64,000 nucleotides of DNA from Arcobacter venerupis (GCF_013201665.1 NZ_CP053840.1:1674001-1738000); one strand, 5' to 3'. Positions 32,183 through 40,763 are shown, counted from the first letter of the stretch. Notes: generated from the letters alone by a model not told the origin. Numbers and translations: made by a program.

Positions 32183-32611
32183 ATGAAAAAAGGTTTATTA
32201 GTTTTATTATCATCACTATTGTTAACAACAGCATCAATTGCAAATGAAAATTCTGCAAAAGGATTAAATGTGATTATTACATCAGAAGATGCACAAACTC
32301 AAATGATGGGAATGGTATTATCAATGATGACATTAAAACAAAACAAAGAAGTAAATATGACTCTTTGTTCAAAAGCAGGTGATTTAGCAGTAAAAGGAAT
32401 TGAAAGTCCTATTTTAAAACCACAAGACAAATCTCCAAAAATGATGCTTCAAGCTCTGATGAAACAAGGTGCAAAAGTTAAGGTTTGTCCTTTATATTTA
32501 CCAAATGTTTCAAAAGATGAATCAGTATTACTAGAAGGTATCACTGTTGCAAAACCTGATGAAGTTGCAAGTAGTTTATTAAACAAAGATTATCAAAATC
32601 TAAGTTACTAA
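32183..32611 (+). CDS. Periplasmic DsrE-like protein
   Basis: 142 residues: signal peptide (about 1-20, cleavage after SIAN), then a DsrE/DsrF-type alpha/beta domain (LNVIITSEDAQTQMMGMVLS, VNMTLCSKAGDLAVKG, MLQALMKQGAKVKVCPLYLP). Two Cys (in TLCSKAG and KVCPLYLP) occupy places where DsrE-fold proteins often carry functional thiols. Its role could be sulfur handling or thiol redox; not established here. AAGGA ribosome site, monocistronic between terminators. Confidence 0.7.
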   Translation: MKKGLLVLLSSLLLTTASIANENSAKGLNVIITSEDAQTQMMGMVLSMMTLKQNKEVNMTLCSKAGDLAVKGIESPILKPQDKSPKMMLQALMKQGAKVKVCPLYLPNVSKDESVLLEGITVAKPDEVASSLLNKDYQNLSY

Positions 32612-32640
32612 AAAAAGTAAGAGTTATCTCTTACTTTTTT
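32611..32640. terminator. Strong bidirectional terminator
   Basis: 13-bp perfect stem AAAAAAGTAAGAG / CTCTTACTTTTTT with a TTAT loop, between the convergent DsrE-like and DUF134 genes. The A and T runs give a U-tail in both directions. Confidence 0.88.
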
Positions 32641-32643
32641 AAT

Positions 32644-33234
32644 TTATGAATCCAATAAATTTGTCAAATCCTCTTTTTTACTTATTTGTTTTTCAATAGC
32701 TTGTATACCTTTTGCAAAAAGCGAATTTTTCAAACCTTCCCCTACTCTTGTAGATAAAAAAATATTAACTTTATGTTGCATCAATATTTGAGGTAAAACA
32801 ATAGCTGGTTTTAAATTTTTTGAAGCAACTTGATTTTCAAAACTATGTAATAATGTAAGTTCATTATTTTGAACTTTATAAATCAATAAATATTTATCAG
32901 TTGCTAAAATCGATTCAAAATTATCTAAGGACGCACTACAAATAGCCACTATATAACCAGAATTATCATCTTGAATTGTAATTTTATTTCCATAAACCAA
33001 TGCTCTTGTTAATTTTTGTCTTGCATTTTTTAGAATTCTTGTAAAAGTTGGTCTTGAAACTTCCATACTAATAGCTGCTTCTTCTTGATATAAATTTAAA
33101 ATATCCATCAAATAAATAGCTTCCATCTCTTCATCTAACAACACAGTAACACCAGCAAATGGTTTATTTTCTGGTATAAAATCTTTAAATGCTGGTTTAT
33201 ATATTAAGTTTCTTTTATTTTTATCTCTACCCAT
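32644..33234 (-). CDS. DUF134 DNA-binding protein fused to a NifX-like domain; probable cyd regulator
   Basis: 196 residues. N-terminal half: DUF134 with a helix-turn-helix of sigma-70 region 4 type (NLYQEEAAISMEVSRPTFTR, about residues 59-78). C-terminal half: a NifX-type domain (VAICSASLDNFESILATDKY through NIFLSTRVGEGLKNSL), the same fold as the small proteins encoded with cydAB. The start is the ATG at 33232-33234 behind AAGGA; nine residues upstream lack a ribosome site. It is divergent from the bd-oxidase operon, with a 14-nt inverted repeat between them. I infer that it senses a redox or metal cue through its NifX domain and controls that promoter. Confidence 0.8.
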   Translation of the reverse strand: MGRDKNKRNLIYKPAFKDFIPENKPFAGVTVLLDEEMEAIYLMDILNLYQEEAAISMEVSRPTFTRILKNARQKLTRALVYGNKITIQDDNSGYIVAICSASLDNFESILATDKYLLIYKVQNNELTLLHSFENQVASKNLKPAIVLPQILMQHKVNIFLSTRVGEGLKNSLFAKGIQAIEKQISKKEDLTNLLDS

Positions 33235-33279
33235 TTTTATCCTTGTTTGAAATAATATCAAAATTTTCTTGATTTTTTA

Positions 33280-33324
33280 TTGACATATGTTCATTAAAGT
33301 GTTATTATTTTGAACATATGTCAA
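33280..33324 (+). promoter_or_regulatory. cydAB operon promoter with straddling inverted repeat (operator)
   Basis: Promoter TTGACA (33280-33285), 17 nt, TATTAT (33303-33308). Two exact inverted arms of 14 nt, TTGACATATGTTCA (33280-33293) and TGAACATATGTCAA (33311-33324), cover the -35 box and the region just after the -10 box. Each arm has ACATATGT at its core. A protein bound to both arms would block polymerase. The arrangement indicates a repressor site, most likely for the divergent DUF134 protein. Confidence 0.8.
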
Positions 33325-33338
33325 CAAAAGGAGATTTT

Positions 33339-33551
33339 ATGTTGAATATTAAAAATATTTACTCTTTTTATTTAAATGGTTTTAAAAATATGACAATTGG
33401 AAAAACATTATGGAAAATCATATTAATAAAATTATTAGTTATATTAGTTTTTCTTAACTATTTTATCCATGATAAATCTATCAAATCTGAATATAAGACA
33501 TATGAAGAGAAAGTTGATTTTGTATATAAAAATCTAACAAAAGAAAATTAA
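33339..33551 (+). CDS. DUF4492 small membrane protein of the bd-oxidase operon
   Basis: 70 residues with one hydrophobic helix (about 25-43, KIILIKLLVILVFLNYFI). The opening YSFYLNGFKNMTIGKTLW is typical of DUF4492, a small protein found before cydA in Bacteroidetes and Campylobacterota and presumed to be an accessory subunit or assembly factor. Start chosen at 33339 behind AAAGGAG; the ATG seven codons upstream lies inside the operator arm. It ends 23 nt before cydA. Confidence 0.8.
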   Translation: MLNIKNIYSFYLNGFKNMTIGKTLWKIILIKLLVILVFLNYFIHDKSIKSEYKTYEEKVDFVYKNLTKEN

Positions 33552-33574
33552 AAGAAAATTAAAAGGAATTTAAA

Positions 33575-35104
33575 ATGGAAGAGCATTTAGTAGATTGGTC
33601 CCGTGCCCAATTTGCACTAACAGCCATGTATCATTGGATTTTTGTTCCATTAACACTTGGGCTTGGGTTTATTGTTGCTATTATGGAAACTATTTATGTA
33701 AAAACAAATGATGAATTTTGGAAAAAAACTACAAAATTTTGGATGGGCTTATTTGCTATAAATTTTGCCATTGGAGTAGCAACTGGTCTTATTATGGAGT
33801 TTGAATTTGGTACAAACTGGGCAAATTATTCTTGGTTTGTTGGGGATATTTTTGGAGCTCCACTTGCAATTGAGGGTATTTTTGCATTCTTTTTAGAAAG
33901 TACTTTTTTTGCTGTTATGTTTTTTGGCTGGAATAAAGTAAGTAAAGGTTTTCATTTATTATCAACTTGGTTGGTTGCAGTTGGTTCAAATCTATCAGCT
34001 TTATGGATACTTGTGGCAAATGGTTGGATGCAATACCCAACAGGAATGACTTTTAATCCAAATACTGTAAGAAATGAGATGAATAATTTTTGGGATGTTT
34101 TATTCTCACCAGTTGCTATTAGTAAGTTTTTACATACTATTGGAAGTGGTTATGTTTTAGCTTCATTATTTGTAATTGGTATTAGTGCTTGGTATTTATT
34201 GAAAGACAGAGATATACTATTTGCCAAAAAATCAATGATTATTGGAGCTAGTTTTGGACTTGTAACTTCATTTTTTCTAATCCTAAGTGGAGATGAATCA
34301 GCACATCAAGTTGCACTTAAACAACCTATGAAACTAGCTGCGATTGAGGGTTTATATGAGGGAAAAGAAGATGCAGGAATTGTTGCCTTTGGAATATTAA
34401 ATCCTAAAAAAACAATTTCAAATAATGAAGAAGCTTTTCTTTTTGAGTTCACAATCCCTTATGCTTTATCTTTATTAAGTTATCACAATATTAATGCTTA
34501 TGTGCCGGGAATAAAAGATTTAGTTTATGGGAATGAAGAACAAGGAATAATTAGTACAGAAGAAAAAATGCAAAAAGGAAAAATTGCTATAAATTCTTTA
34601 GAAAATTACAAAGAAGCAAAAGATTCCAATAATCAACTATTACAAAATGAATCAAAGGTATTACTTGAAGAAAATATGAAATATTTTGGTTACGGACACA
34701 TTAAAAACAAAGAAGATGTAATTCCACCAATTGCAATTAGTTTTTATTCATTTCATATTATGGTTGCTCTTGGAATGTGGTTTACTTTACTTTTTATAAT
34801 TGTCTTATTCTTTTTAACAAAAAGAGATATTATGAAATATCCAATTATTCTAAAATCTGCCTTATGGAGTATTCCTCTTGGATATATTGCAAGTGAAGCT
34901 GGTTGGATTGTAGCAGAAGTTGGAAGACAGCCTTGGGCTATTCAAGATTTAATGCCAGTAGGCATTGCAGCAACAAAAATAGCTTCTACCAATGTAATGA
35001 TTAGCTTTTTTGTATTTGCAATACTTTTTACCGTATTACTAATTGCTGAAATAAAAATTATGACAAAACAAATAGGTCTTGGGCCTGAAAGTAAGGAGCA
35101 CTAA
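33575..35104 (+). CDS. cydA: Cytochrome bd ubiquinol oxidase subunit I (CydA)
   Basis: Catalytic subunit of the high-affinity quinol oxidase; binds haems b558, b595 and d in the inner membrane and reduces oxygen at low tension. 509 residues with about nine helices. Seen: His in ALTAMYHWIFVPLTLG (haem ligand near residue 19), KFLHTIGSGYVLAS (haem b558 His), the Q-loop KQPMKLAAIEGLYE, HIMVALGMWF with the Met ligand, and the signature EVGRQPWAIQ. Ribosome site AAGGA. Followed directly by cydB. Confidence 0.97.
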   Translation: MEEHLVDWSRAQFALTAMYHWIFVPLTLGLGFIVAIMETIYVKTNDEFWKKTTKFWMGLFAINFAIGVATGLIMEFEFGTNWANYSWFVGDIFGAPLAIEGIFAFFLESTFFAVMFFGWNKVSKGFHLLSTWLVAVGSNLSALWILVANGWMQYPTGMTFNPNTVRNEMNNFWDVLFSPVAISKFLHTIGSGYVLASLFVIGISAWYLLKDRDILFAKKSMIIGASFGLVTSFFLILSGDESAHQVALKQPMKLAAIEGLYEGKEDAGIVAFGILNPKKTISNNEEAFLFEFTIPYALSLLSYHNINAYVPGIKDLVYGNEEQGIISTEEKMQKGKIAINSLENYKEAKDSNNQLLQNESKVLLEENMKYFGYGHIKNKEDVIPPIAISFYSFHIMVALGMWFTLLFIIVLFFLTKRDIMKYPIILKSALWSIPLGYIASEAGWIVAEVGRQPWAIQDLMPVGIAATKIASTNVMISFFVFAILFTVLLIAEIKIMTKQIGLGPESKEH

Positions 35105-36238
35105 ATGGGATTTGGATCACTTGAACTTTTAAGCCTTCAACAATATTGGTGGATTATAATATCTTTACTTGGTGGTCTTTTTGTATTTATTATGTTTGTT
35201 CAAGGTGGACAAACTTTAATAGATAAATTAAGTGAAAATGAAACAGAAAAAACAATGTTAATAAATAGTATTGGAAGAAAATGGGAACTTGGGTTTACAA
35301 CTTTAGTTCTATTTGGTGGTGGATTATTTGCTGCTTTTCCTTTATTCTATGCAACAAGTTTTGGGGGAGCTTATTGGGTTTGGTTAGCAATTCTTTTTTG
35401 TTTTATTATCCAAGCTGTAAGTTATGAATTTAGAACAAAACCAAATAATTTTTTAGGTCAAAAAACATTTGAAATGTTTTTAAAAATAAATGGAAATATT
35501 GGAACATTTTTATTAGGAGTTGCTATTAGTACCTTTTTTAGTGGAAGTGAATTTATAGTTGATTCTAACAACTTTGTAGATTGGCAAAATCCTCTGAGAG
35601 GATTAGAAGCACTTCTTAATCCATATAATTATCTTTTAGGTTTTGCTCTTGTATTTTTGGCAAAAATTAGTGGTGCTTTATATTTTATAAATAATATTGA
35701 TTATGAAAAAATAAGAATTAAAGCAGTTAATTCAATCAAAATAAATATGATTTTCTTTTTAATATTTTTCTTAGGATTTATGGGCTGGATTCTTATTAAA
35801 GATGGATATGCTGTTGAAAAAAGTGGTTTAATCATTATTGAAAGATTTAAATATCTTCAAAATTTTATTGATATGCCTATTGTTTTAGGAATGTTTTTAA
35901 TTGGAGTTTTAATGGTTATAGTTGCTGTATTTGTAACTATTACATTTAAAAAAACTTGTTGTATAAAAACAGGAGGAGTTGGAATTGTACTTACTGTAAT
36001 GGCTGTTTTATTAAATGTGGGATTAAATAATACCTCTTATTATCCATCAACAAGTGATTTACAAAGTAGCTTAACTATTATGAATAGTTCAGGAAGCCTC
36101 TATACGTTAATGACAATGAGTTATGTTTCACTTATGGTTCCATTTGTATTAGCTTATATAAGTTATGCTTGGTATAGCATGGATAAAGTAAAAATTACAA
36201 AAGAAGAGATTGAATCAAAAGATTCTCACAATTATTAA
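35105..36238 (+). CDS. cydB: Cytochrome bd ubiquinol oxidase subunit II (CydB)
   Basis: 377-residue partner of CydA with about eight or nine membrane helices; stabilises the haem core and provides a proton path. Family features: LQQYWWIIISLLGGLFVFIM near the start with a Trp pair, GRKWELGFTTLVLFGGGLFAAFP (about 48-76), and the C-terminal TMSYVSLMVPFVLAYISYAW. The ATG directly follows the cydA stop with the ribosome site (AAGGAG) inside cydA. A decayed copy of its 3' end lies 7 kb upstream. Confidence 0.96.
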   Translation: MGFGSLELLSLQQYWWIIISLLGGLFVFIMFVQGGQTLIDKLSENETEKTMLINSIGRKWELGFTTLVLFGGGLFAAFPLFYATSFGGAYWVWLAILFCFIIQAVSYEFRTKPNNFLGQKTFEMFLKINGNIGTFLLGVAISTFFSGSEFIVDSNNFVDWQNPLRGLEALLNPYNYLLGFALVFLAKISGALYFINNIDYEKIRIKAVNSIKINMIFFLIFFLGFMGWILIKDGYAVEKSGLIIIERFKYLQNFIDMPIVLGMFLIGVLMVIVAVFVTITFKKTCCIKTGGVGIVLTVMAVLLNVGLNNTSYYPSTSDLQSSLTIMNSSGSLYTLMTMSYVSLMVPFVLAYISYAWYSMDKVKITKEEIESKDSHNY

Positions 36239-36253
36239 AAGTAGGTATAAATT

Positions 36254-36334
36254 ATGGAATATATTAATGAATTATTATGGTTAAGTCTTTGGCCTGTGGT
36301 TATATATATCTTGGATATAAAATCTCAATATTAA
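36254..36334 (+). CDS. 26-aa single-helix protein after cydB (CydX-like candidate)
   Basis: ORF of 26 codons, MEYINELLWLSL then WPVVIYILDIKSQY, one hydrophobic helix with a short charged tail. It starts 15 nt after the cydB stop. Its presence in both the intact operon and (nonsense-mutated) in the decayed copy shows it was an operon gene and not noise. Small single-helix subunits (CydX, CydH) bind CydA in other bd oxidases; by size and place it could play that part, though I see no sequence match to CydX. Confidence 0.65.
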   Translation: MEYINELLWLSLWPVVIYILDIKSQY

Positions 36335-36353
36335 ATGCAACAAAGGAGATAAA

Positions 36354-36806
36354 ATGATTGCAATACCCGTAAAAACAAATAAATTAAATAGTGCTATTTC
36401 TACACTTTTTGGAAAAGCTAAATATTTTGCTTTAATAGAAAATAATTCAATAGAAATATTAAAAAATGAACAAATAGGTGGACGTGCAGTTGCAAATTGG
36501 CTAAAAAGTAAAAATGTAGATACACTTATTACTTCACATATGGGAGAAAAACCTTTTTCATCTTTAATAAAAAGTAATATCAAAGTATATTTTGCAGGTA
36601 ACGAAAGAATAGAAACAAAAGAGGTATTACTAAAATACGCAGATGGAGAATTACCTATTTTAGATAATGAAAATTTTCATACCTTTCTAAAAGAAGATGA
36701 ACACCATTCAAAAAGCTGTTCAAAAGGAAATAGAAAAATACATAAAATGGAAAATAAACTTCAAAAACCTATGAATAAAAATGTTATAAAAAATATTCAT
36801 ATCTAG
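36354..36806 (+). CDS. NifX/NafY-fold protein, paralogue 2 (bd-oxidase operon)
   Basis: 150 residues: NifX-like domain (about 1-95; MIAIPVKTNKLNSAISTLFG, VDTLITSHMGEKPFSSLI) plus a basic, His/Lys-rich tail with one Cys (EHHSKSCSKGNRKIHK). Last gene of the DUF4492-cydA-cydB-small protein operon, behind AAGGAG. The same fold forms the C-terminal half of the divergent regulator, so it may bind the same ligand, for example an iron-sulfur or other metal cofactor; this is inference. Confidence 0.82.
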   Translation: MIAIPVKTNKLNSAISTLFGKAKYFALIENNSIEILKNEQIGGRAVANWLKSKNVDTLITSHMGEKPFSSLIKSNIKVYFAGNERIETKEVLLKYADGELPILDNENFHTFLKEDEHHSKSCSKGNRKIHKMENKLQKPMNKNVIKNIHI

Positions 36807-36817
36807 AAGTTTAATTC

Positions 36818-36849
36818 AAAAATAGAAACTTAGAAAAGTTTCTATTTTT
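36818..36849. terminator. Bidirectional terminator between the cyd operon and nfeD
   Basis: 14-bp stem AAAAATAGAAACTT / AAGTTTCTATTTTT with an AGAA loop and further T residues, between convergent genes; it overlaps the last codons of the nfeD-like gene. Confidence 0.85.
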
Positions 36850-37282
36850 TTTCTATTGTGGCATGATTTTTATGTGTTTTTAAAACTATCACTTTTTCAC
36901 CCTCAACAAACTCTTTTTCATCAATAGTTGAGTCAATATCCCAATAAGTAGCTTTATAAAAAACTTTTGAATTTTTAATTTCCCCTATTCCCTTTTCATC
37001 TAAAAAATTATCTGAAATATCTCTTTTTGATTTCAAAAAAGATTCCAACGCTTTTTTTCTGAAAAGTAATAATAAAATCAATGAAAAAATAGATGCCACT
37101 GCAATTTGCCAAATACCATCTGAAAAAATATACATATAACTAATCAAAGCAATTAAAACAAACCCTAATCCAAACCAAATAAGAACAAAAGATGCAATAA
37201 CAGCTTCAAAAGCTATTAATGCAACTCCAATTGCTAAAAGGATATAAGGGTCAATTACACTAAGAATTATTTGAGTTGGCAT
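36842..37282 (-). CDS. NfeD-like membrane protein
   Basis: 146 residues: three hydrophobic helices (about 12-32, 34-52 and 60-76) followed by a C-terminal OB-fold domain (about 88-146; ISDNFLDEKGIGEIKNSKVF, VEGEKVIVLKTHKNHATIEK). NfeD proteins pair with stomatin/slipin proteins to organise membrane microdomains or quality control. Its start lies 23 nt inside the slipin gene, so the pair is translationally coupled. Confidence 0.9.
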   Translation of the reverse strand: MPTQIILSVIDPYILLAIGVALIAFEAVIASFVLIWFGLGFVLIALISYMYIFSDGIWQIAVASIFSLILLLLFRKKALESFLKSKRDISDNFLDEKGIGEIKNSKVFYKATYWDIDSTIDEKEFVEGEKVIVLKTHKNHATIEKK

Positions 37283-38189
37283 TGCTTACACCTTTAAAAA
37301 ATGCATCACCTAAAACAGAAGTTGCTCCAACCATTTGAGCTACATCATAAGGTAAAATCATCTTATCTGTTGAACCACTTTCAGCTAAAGCTCTAAATGC
37401 AGCAATTCTATCTTTTGCAAGTAAGAATTCTGCTGCTTTTTCGTTTTCCATCATTGAAATATTTATAAGTCTCATAGCTTCTTGTTGACCAGCTGCCATT
37501 TGTTCTTGTTCATATCTTTTTGCATCTGCCATTCTTTCGATTGCTTCTGCTTTTAAAATCTCTTCTTGTTTAAACCCTTCAGCTTTTCTAATAACTGCTT
37601 CTTTATCAGCTCGTGCTTTTGTTTCAATTGCTCTTTTTTCTCTTTCTGCTTCCATTTGCATATTCATAGCTCTCTCAATTTCAGCAGGAACTGAGATATC
37701 AGAGATTTCAACTCTTGTTACTTTGATTCCCCAGTTAGCAGCTGCACTTCCTAACTCATTTTGAAGTTTTGCATTTAAAGTCTCTCTATTTGATAAAGTA
37801 TCATCTAAATCCATACCACCAATTTCAGCTCTTAAAGTTGTCATTGCAAGATTTGCAATTGCATTTTTAAAATCAACCACATTATAAGTAGCTTCCATAG
37901 CATCATCAACTTTACAAAAAACGATTCCATCAATAGAAATATTTACATTATCTCTAGTAATTACAGATTGTTTTGTAATATCAACCAACTGCTCTCTTGA
38001 AGTTAAAATTGCTCGAACCACATCAATAATAGGAATAATAAGGTGAAAACCACCATGAAGTTCTTTATTAAACTTTCCTAATCGCTCAATAACATACACA
38101 TCAGATTGAGGAACAATCTTTACACCTTTTACAATAATTACTAAAACAAAAAATATTATTGCGACAGCAAATATAATACTTGTTTCCAT
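37260..38189 (-). CDS. SPFH/stomatin-like (slipin) membrane protein
   Basis: 309 residues: N-terminal anchor helix (about 4-22), SPFH/band-7 domain (about 24-190; IVPQSDVYVIERLGKFNKEL, VTRVEISDISVPAEIERAM) and a long Ala/Glu-rich coiled coil (AEREKRAIETKARADKEAVI). These proteins form cage-like oligomers on the inner membrane. Operon partner of the NfeD-like gene. The promoter about 45 nt upstream carries the TGTGACA direct repeat shared with two other membrane-protein promoters in this window. Confidence 0.92.
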   Translation of the reverse strand: METSIIFAVAIIFFVLVIIVKGVKIVPQSDVYVIERLGKFNKELHGGFHLIIPIIDVVRAILTSREQLVDITKQSVITRDNVNISIDGIVFCKVDDAMEATYNVVDFKNAIANLAMTTLRAEIGGMDLDDTLSNRETLNAKLQNELGSAAANWGIKVTRVEISDISVPAEIERAMNMQMEAEREKRAIETKARADKEAVIRKAEGFKQEEILKAEAIERMADAKRYEQEQMAAGQQEAMRLINISMMENEKAAEFLLAKDRIAAFRALAESGSTDKMILPYDVAQMVGATSVLGDAFFKGVSNANSNNS

Positions 38190-38236
38190 GGAATTCCTTT
38201 TTATTGAATTAAAATTATCTTATTCTATCAAAAACA

Positions 38237-38255
38237 TGTCACAAATTATGTCACA
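38237..38255 (-). promoter_or_regulatory. TGTGACA-N5-TGTGACA site upstream of the slipin operon
   Basis: In the direction of the slipin gene: TGTGACA, 5 nt, TGTGACA, then 9 nt and TAGAAT (a -10-like hexamer, 38222-38227). The direct repeat with a 12-bp period takes the place of the -35 box. Identical spacing occurs at two other promoters (56156-56174 and 57285-57303). Probable activator site, perhaps for an OmpR-family regulator. Confidence 0.7.
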
Positions 38256-38275
38256 ATTCTTATACTTAAAAGATA

Positions 38276-39211
38276 TTAGTTTTTAAACCAACTATTTTGT
38301 TCTTGTTTATTAAAAAAAGTCCAAGCCACAATTCTTGTGATTTTTTGTCCTTGTGACATATCTATTGTTTTTATTTCAACTGCTTTTATATCTTCTAAGG
38401 TTTTATAAATAAAAGGTAAATTCTCTTTTTTTGAAACTAAAGTTGTAAACCAAAGAGAATTATTTTTGAACTCTAAACTCTCTTTTATCATGTTTTTTAT
38501 GAAAGTTACTTCTCCACCTTTACACCAAAGTTCATTGTTTTTTCCACCAAAATTTAGAGCACTTTTTGCAGTTTTTTGTTTTGTTAGATTTTGAACTTTT
38601 CTTTTATTTCCTTCTGTTGCATCTTTTAAAGATTTATGAAAAGGTGGATTGCATAAGGTAAAATCGTAAATATCTTCTTTGTTTATGATATTAGCAAAAA
38701 TATTTTCAGGTTTTGATTGTAGTTTACACTCTATTTTTTCTTTTAAAAAGTCATTTGAATTTACGATATTTTCTACAGATTTTATAGCCTCGACTTCAAT
38801 ATCACTTCCCACAAAATACCAATCATAAACACTAGCGCCAATAATTGCATAAATACCATTTGCTCCAATTCCAACATCCAAACCTTTTATGGCTTTTCCT
38901 TTTGGAATAATTCCATTATTACAACTTGCAAGTAAATCAGCTATATGATGAATATAATCAGCACGGCCTGGAATTGGTGGACATAAATATCCATTTGGAA
39001 TAGTGTAATTTTCTATTGCATAAAAGTGAGCTAATAAAGCCTGATTTAAAGCAATAACAGCTTGAGGATTTGCAAAATCTATTGATAAATCCCCATATTT
39101 ATTTGCTTTTACAAACTCTTGTAATTGCGGTTTTGTTTTTATAAGAGTTGGAAAGTCATATCTATTATTGTGAAGATTTCGTGGATGTAATGTTTTTGTA
39201 TCATTTATCAT
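38276..39211 (-). CDS. rlmF: 23S rRNA (adenine1618-N6)-methyltransferase RlmF
   Basis: 311-residue SAM-dependent enzyme that methylates A1618 of 23S rRNA. Seen: the N-terminal LHPRNLHNNRYDFPTLI, the SAM loop DVGIGANGIYAIIGA (about 120-134), the catalytic NPPF in CNPPFHKSLKDATEGN, and the GGEVTFIKNMIKES segment typical of the YbiN/RlmF family. It overlaps the end of the sensor-kinase gene by 4 nt, so it is the third gene of that operon; no functional link is obvious. Confidence 0.92.
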   Translation of the reverse strand: MINDTKTLHPRNLHNNRYDFPTLIKTKPQLQEFVKANKYGDLSIDFANPQAVIALNQALLAHFYAIENYTIPNGYLCPPIPGRADYIHHIADLLASCNNGIIPKGKAIKGLDVGIGANGIYAIIGASVYDWYFVGSDIEVEAIKSVENIVNSNDFLKEKIECKLQSKPENIFANIINKEDIYDFTLCNPPFHKSLKDATEGNKRKVQNLTKQKTAKSALNFGGKNNELWCKGGEVTFIKNMIKESLEFKNNSLWFTTLVSKKENLPFIYKTLEDIKAVEIKTIDMSQGQKITRIVAWTFFNKQEQNSWFKN

Positions 39212-40059
39212 TTAATTATATTCTTTAGATTTAAGTTAAATTGATTTCCAGTTTCTGTGGTATCAATATTTATTGCTATTTTGTTTTTATCACAAAACTC
39301 TTTTACCATGGCTAGACCTAAACCAAAGCCATCTTTTTTTGAGTCTTCTTGAAAATATTTGTCAAAAACTATAAAAAGATTTTTTGTATCTATTTGCTCA
39401 CCACTATTATAAATAGAAAAAACATTTTCTTTAAAAGATATTTCTACTATTGGATTTTCTTTTATATTGTATTTTATTGCATTTGAAATTAGGTTATCAA
39501 TAGTTTTTTCAAAACCATTTAAATCTGTAAAAAGCCTAATATTTGGGATATTTACTAAAATTTTTACATCTTTTTTTATATCATCAAATTTTTCAACACA
39601 ATTTTTTACTAACTCATCTAGATAAACCTCTTGTTTTTCTATTTTGTCTATCTCTTTTTTGATGTTGTATTCCATGTTTTCATATAGTTTTAAAAGATTA
39701 TTAGAAGCTTGTTTGATTCTATCTAATCTTTTTAAACTCTTTTCATCGGTGATTGTTTTTTCCAAAAGTTGAGTATTCATTTTAATCGTAGAAACTGGAA
39801 TATTAAGCTCGTGGATTGTCTCTTTAATACTAAGTTCTAACTTCTCATCACTTTTAAACAAAGGTTTTAAAATAGAGATTGAAAAACTCAAAAATATTCC
39901 TAAACCTAAAATTATCAAAGGAATAATAATAAATACAAAATTGTCAGGATTCAATCCAAATCTTGAAATAAAAAAATAGTTTAAATATAAAATAATTATC
40001 AATGAAAATACAAAAACTATTGAGATTGAGATTAAAAAATCTCTTTTTTTAGAATTCAA
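39208..40059 (-). CDS. Sensor histidine kinase with minimal periplasmic domain
   Basis: 283 residues. Two N-terminal helices (about 9-31 and 41-65) with only about 10 residues between them, so it has no real periplasmic sensor; it may sense within the membrane or through a partner. H-box LSIKETIHELNIPVSTIKMN (His near residue 88), N-box ISNAIKYNIKENPI, and GFGLGLAMVKEF in the ATPase domain. It overlaps the regulator gene by 11 nt and precedes rlmF. Intramembrane-sensing kinases often answer envelope stress, which fits the membrane-protein promoters nearby (inference). Confidence 0.88.
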   Translation of the reverse strand: MNSKKRDFLISISIVFVFSLIIILYLNYFFISRFGLNPDNFVFIIIPLIILGLGIFLSFSISILKPLFKSDEKLELSIKETIHELNIPVSTIKMNTQLLEKTITDEKSLKRLDRIKQASNNLLKLYENMEYNIKKEIDKIEKQEVYLDELVKNCVEKFDDIKKDVKILVNIPNIRLFTDLNGFEKTIDNLISNAIKYNIKENPIVEISFKENVFSIYNSGEQIDTKNLFIVFDKYFQEDSKKDGFGLGLAMVKEFCDKNKIAINIDTTETGNQFNLNLKNIIK

Positions 40060-40708
40060 TTTTATATCCTACACCTTTAATATTTAAAATAGTATCTTTA
40101 TCAAAAAGTTTTTTTATTTGATTTATATAAACTCTAATCGAGCCTTCACTATACTCTTGGCTTGTTGCCCAAAGTTTCGCAATAATCATCTCTTTTGTTA
40201 CAATTTCACCTCTATTTTCAATAAAAAGTTCAAGTAATTCAAGAACTTTTACGGGAAGATTCAAATCAACCTCATTTTCATAAACCCTTTTACTTGTTGG
40301 ATTAAAAATAAGAGAATCAGAAAGTCTTATTACATCAAATTGTTTTTTATTTCTTTTAAGAAGTGCCTTAATTCGTAAAAGTAACTCATCTAAATCAGCT
40401 GGTTTTTTCAAATAATCATCACAACCATTTAAAAAAGCTTGCTGTAAAGTATCTTTATCTTTATAAGAAGTTAAAAAAATAGAAGGAGTATTATCTCCTG
40501 AATTTCGCAACTGAACGAGTAAATCCAAACCATTTATTTTTGGCACATTAATATCTAAAAGATACAAGTCATAATTTTTTTTAAAATTTAATTCTAAACA
40601 CTCTTCACCATCACTTGCAATATCAACTTCAAAACCCTCATCACTCAAAAAATCCTCAACAGTAGAGGCAAAAAGTTCATCATCTTCTAAAACTAAAATT
40701 TTGTACAA
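40049..40708 (-). CDS. OmpR-family response regulator
   Basis: 219 residues: receiver domain with D9/D10 and phospho-acceptor Asp52 (LYLLDINVPKING), switch Lys in YLKKPADLDELL, then a winged-helix domain (about 125-219) ending LNIKGVGYKIEF. TTG start (40706-40708) behind AAGGA with 6-nt spacing. First gene of the regulator-kinase-rlmF operon. It is the nearest candidate to bind the TGTGACA repeats at the slipin promoter just downstream; no such repeat occurs in its own promoter. Confidence 0.9.
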   Translation of the reverse strand: MYKILVLEDDELFASTVEDFLSDEGFEVDIASDGEECLELNFKKNYDLYLLDINVPKINGLDLLVQLRNSGDNTPSIFLTSYKDKDTLQQAFLNGCDDYLKKPADLDELLLRIKALLKRNKKQFDVIRLSDSLIFNPTSKRVYENEVDLNLPVKVLELLELFIENRGEIVTKEMIIAKLWATSQEYSEGSIRVYINQIKKLFDKDTILNIKGVGYKIEF

Positions 40709-40763
40709 AACTAATCCTTACACAACAACTATATTCATTATATTTACTTTTTGTTAAATAATT

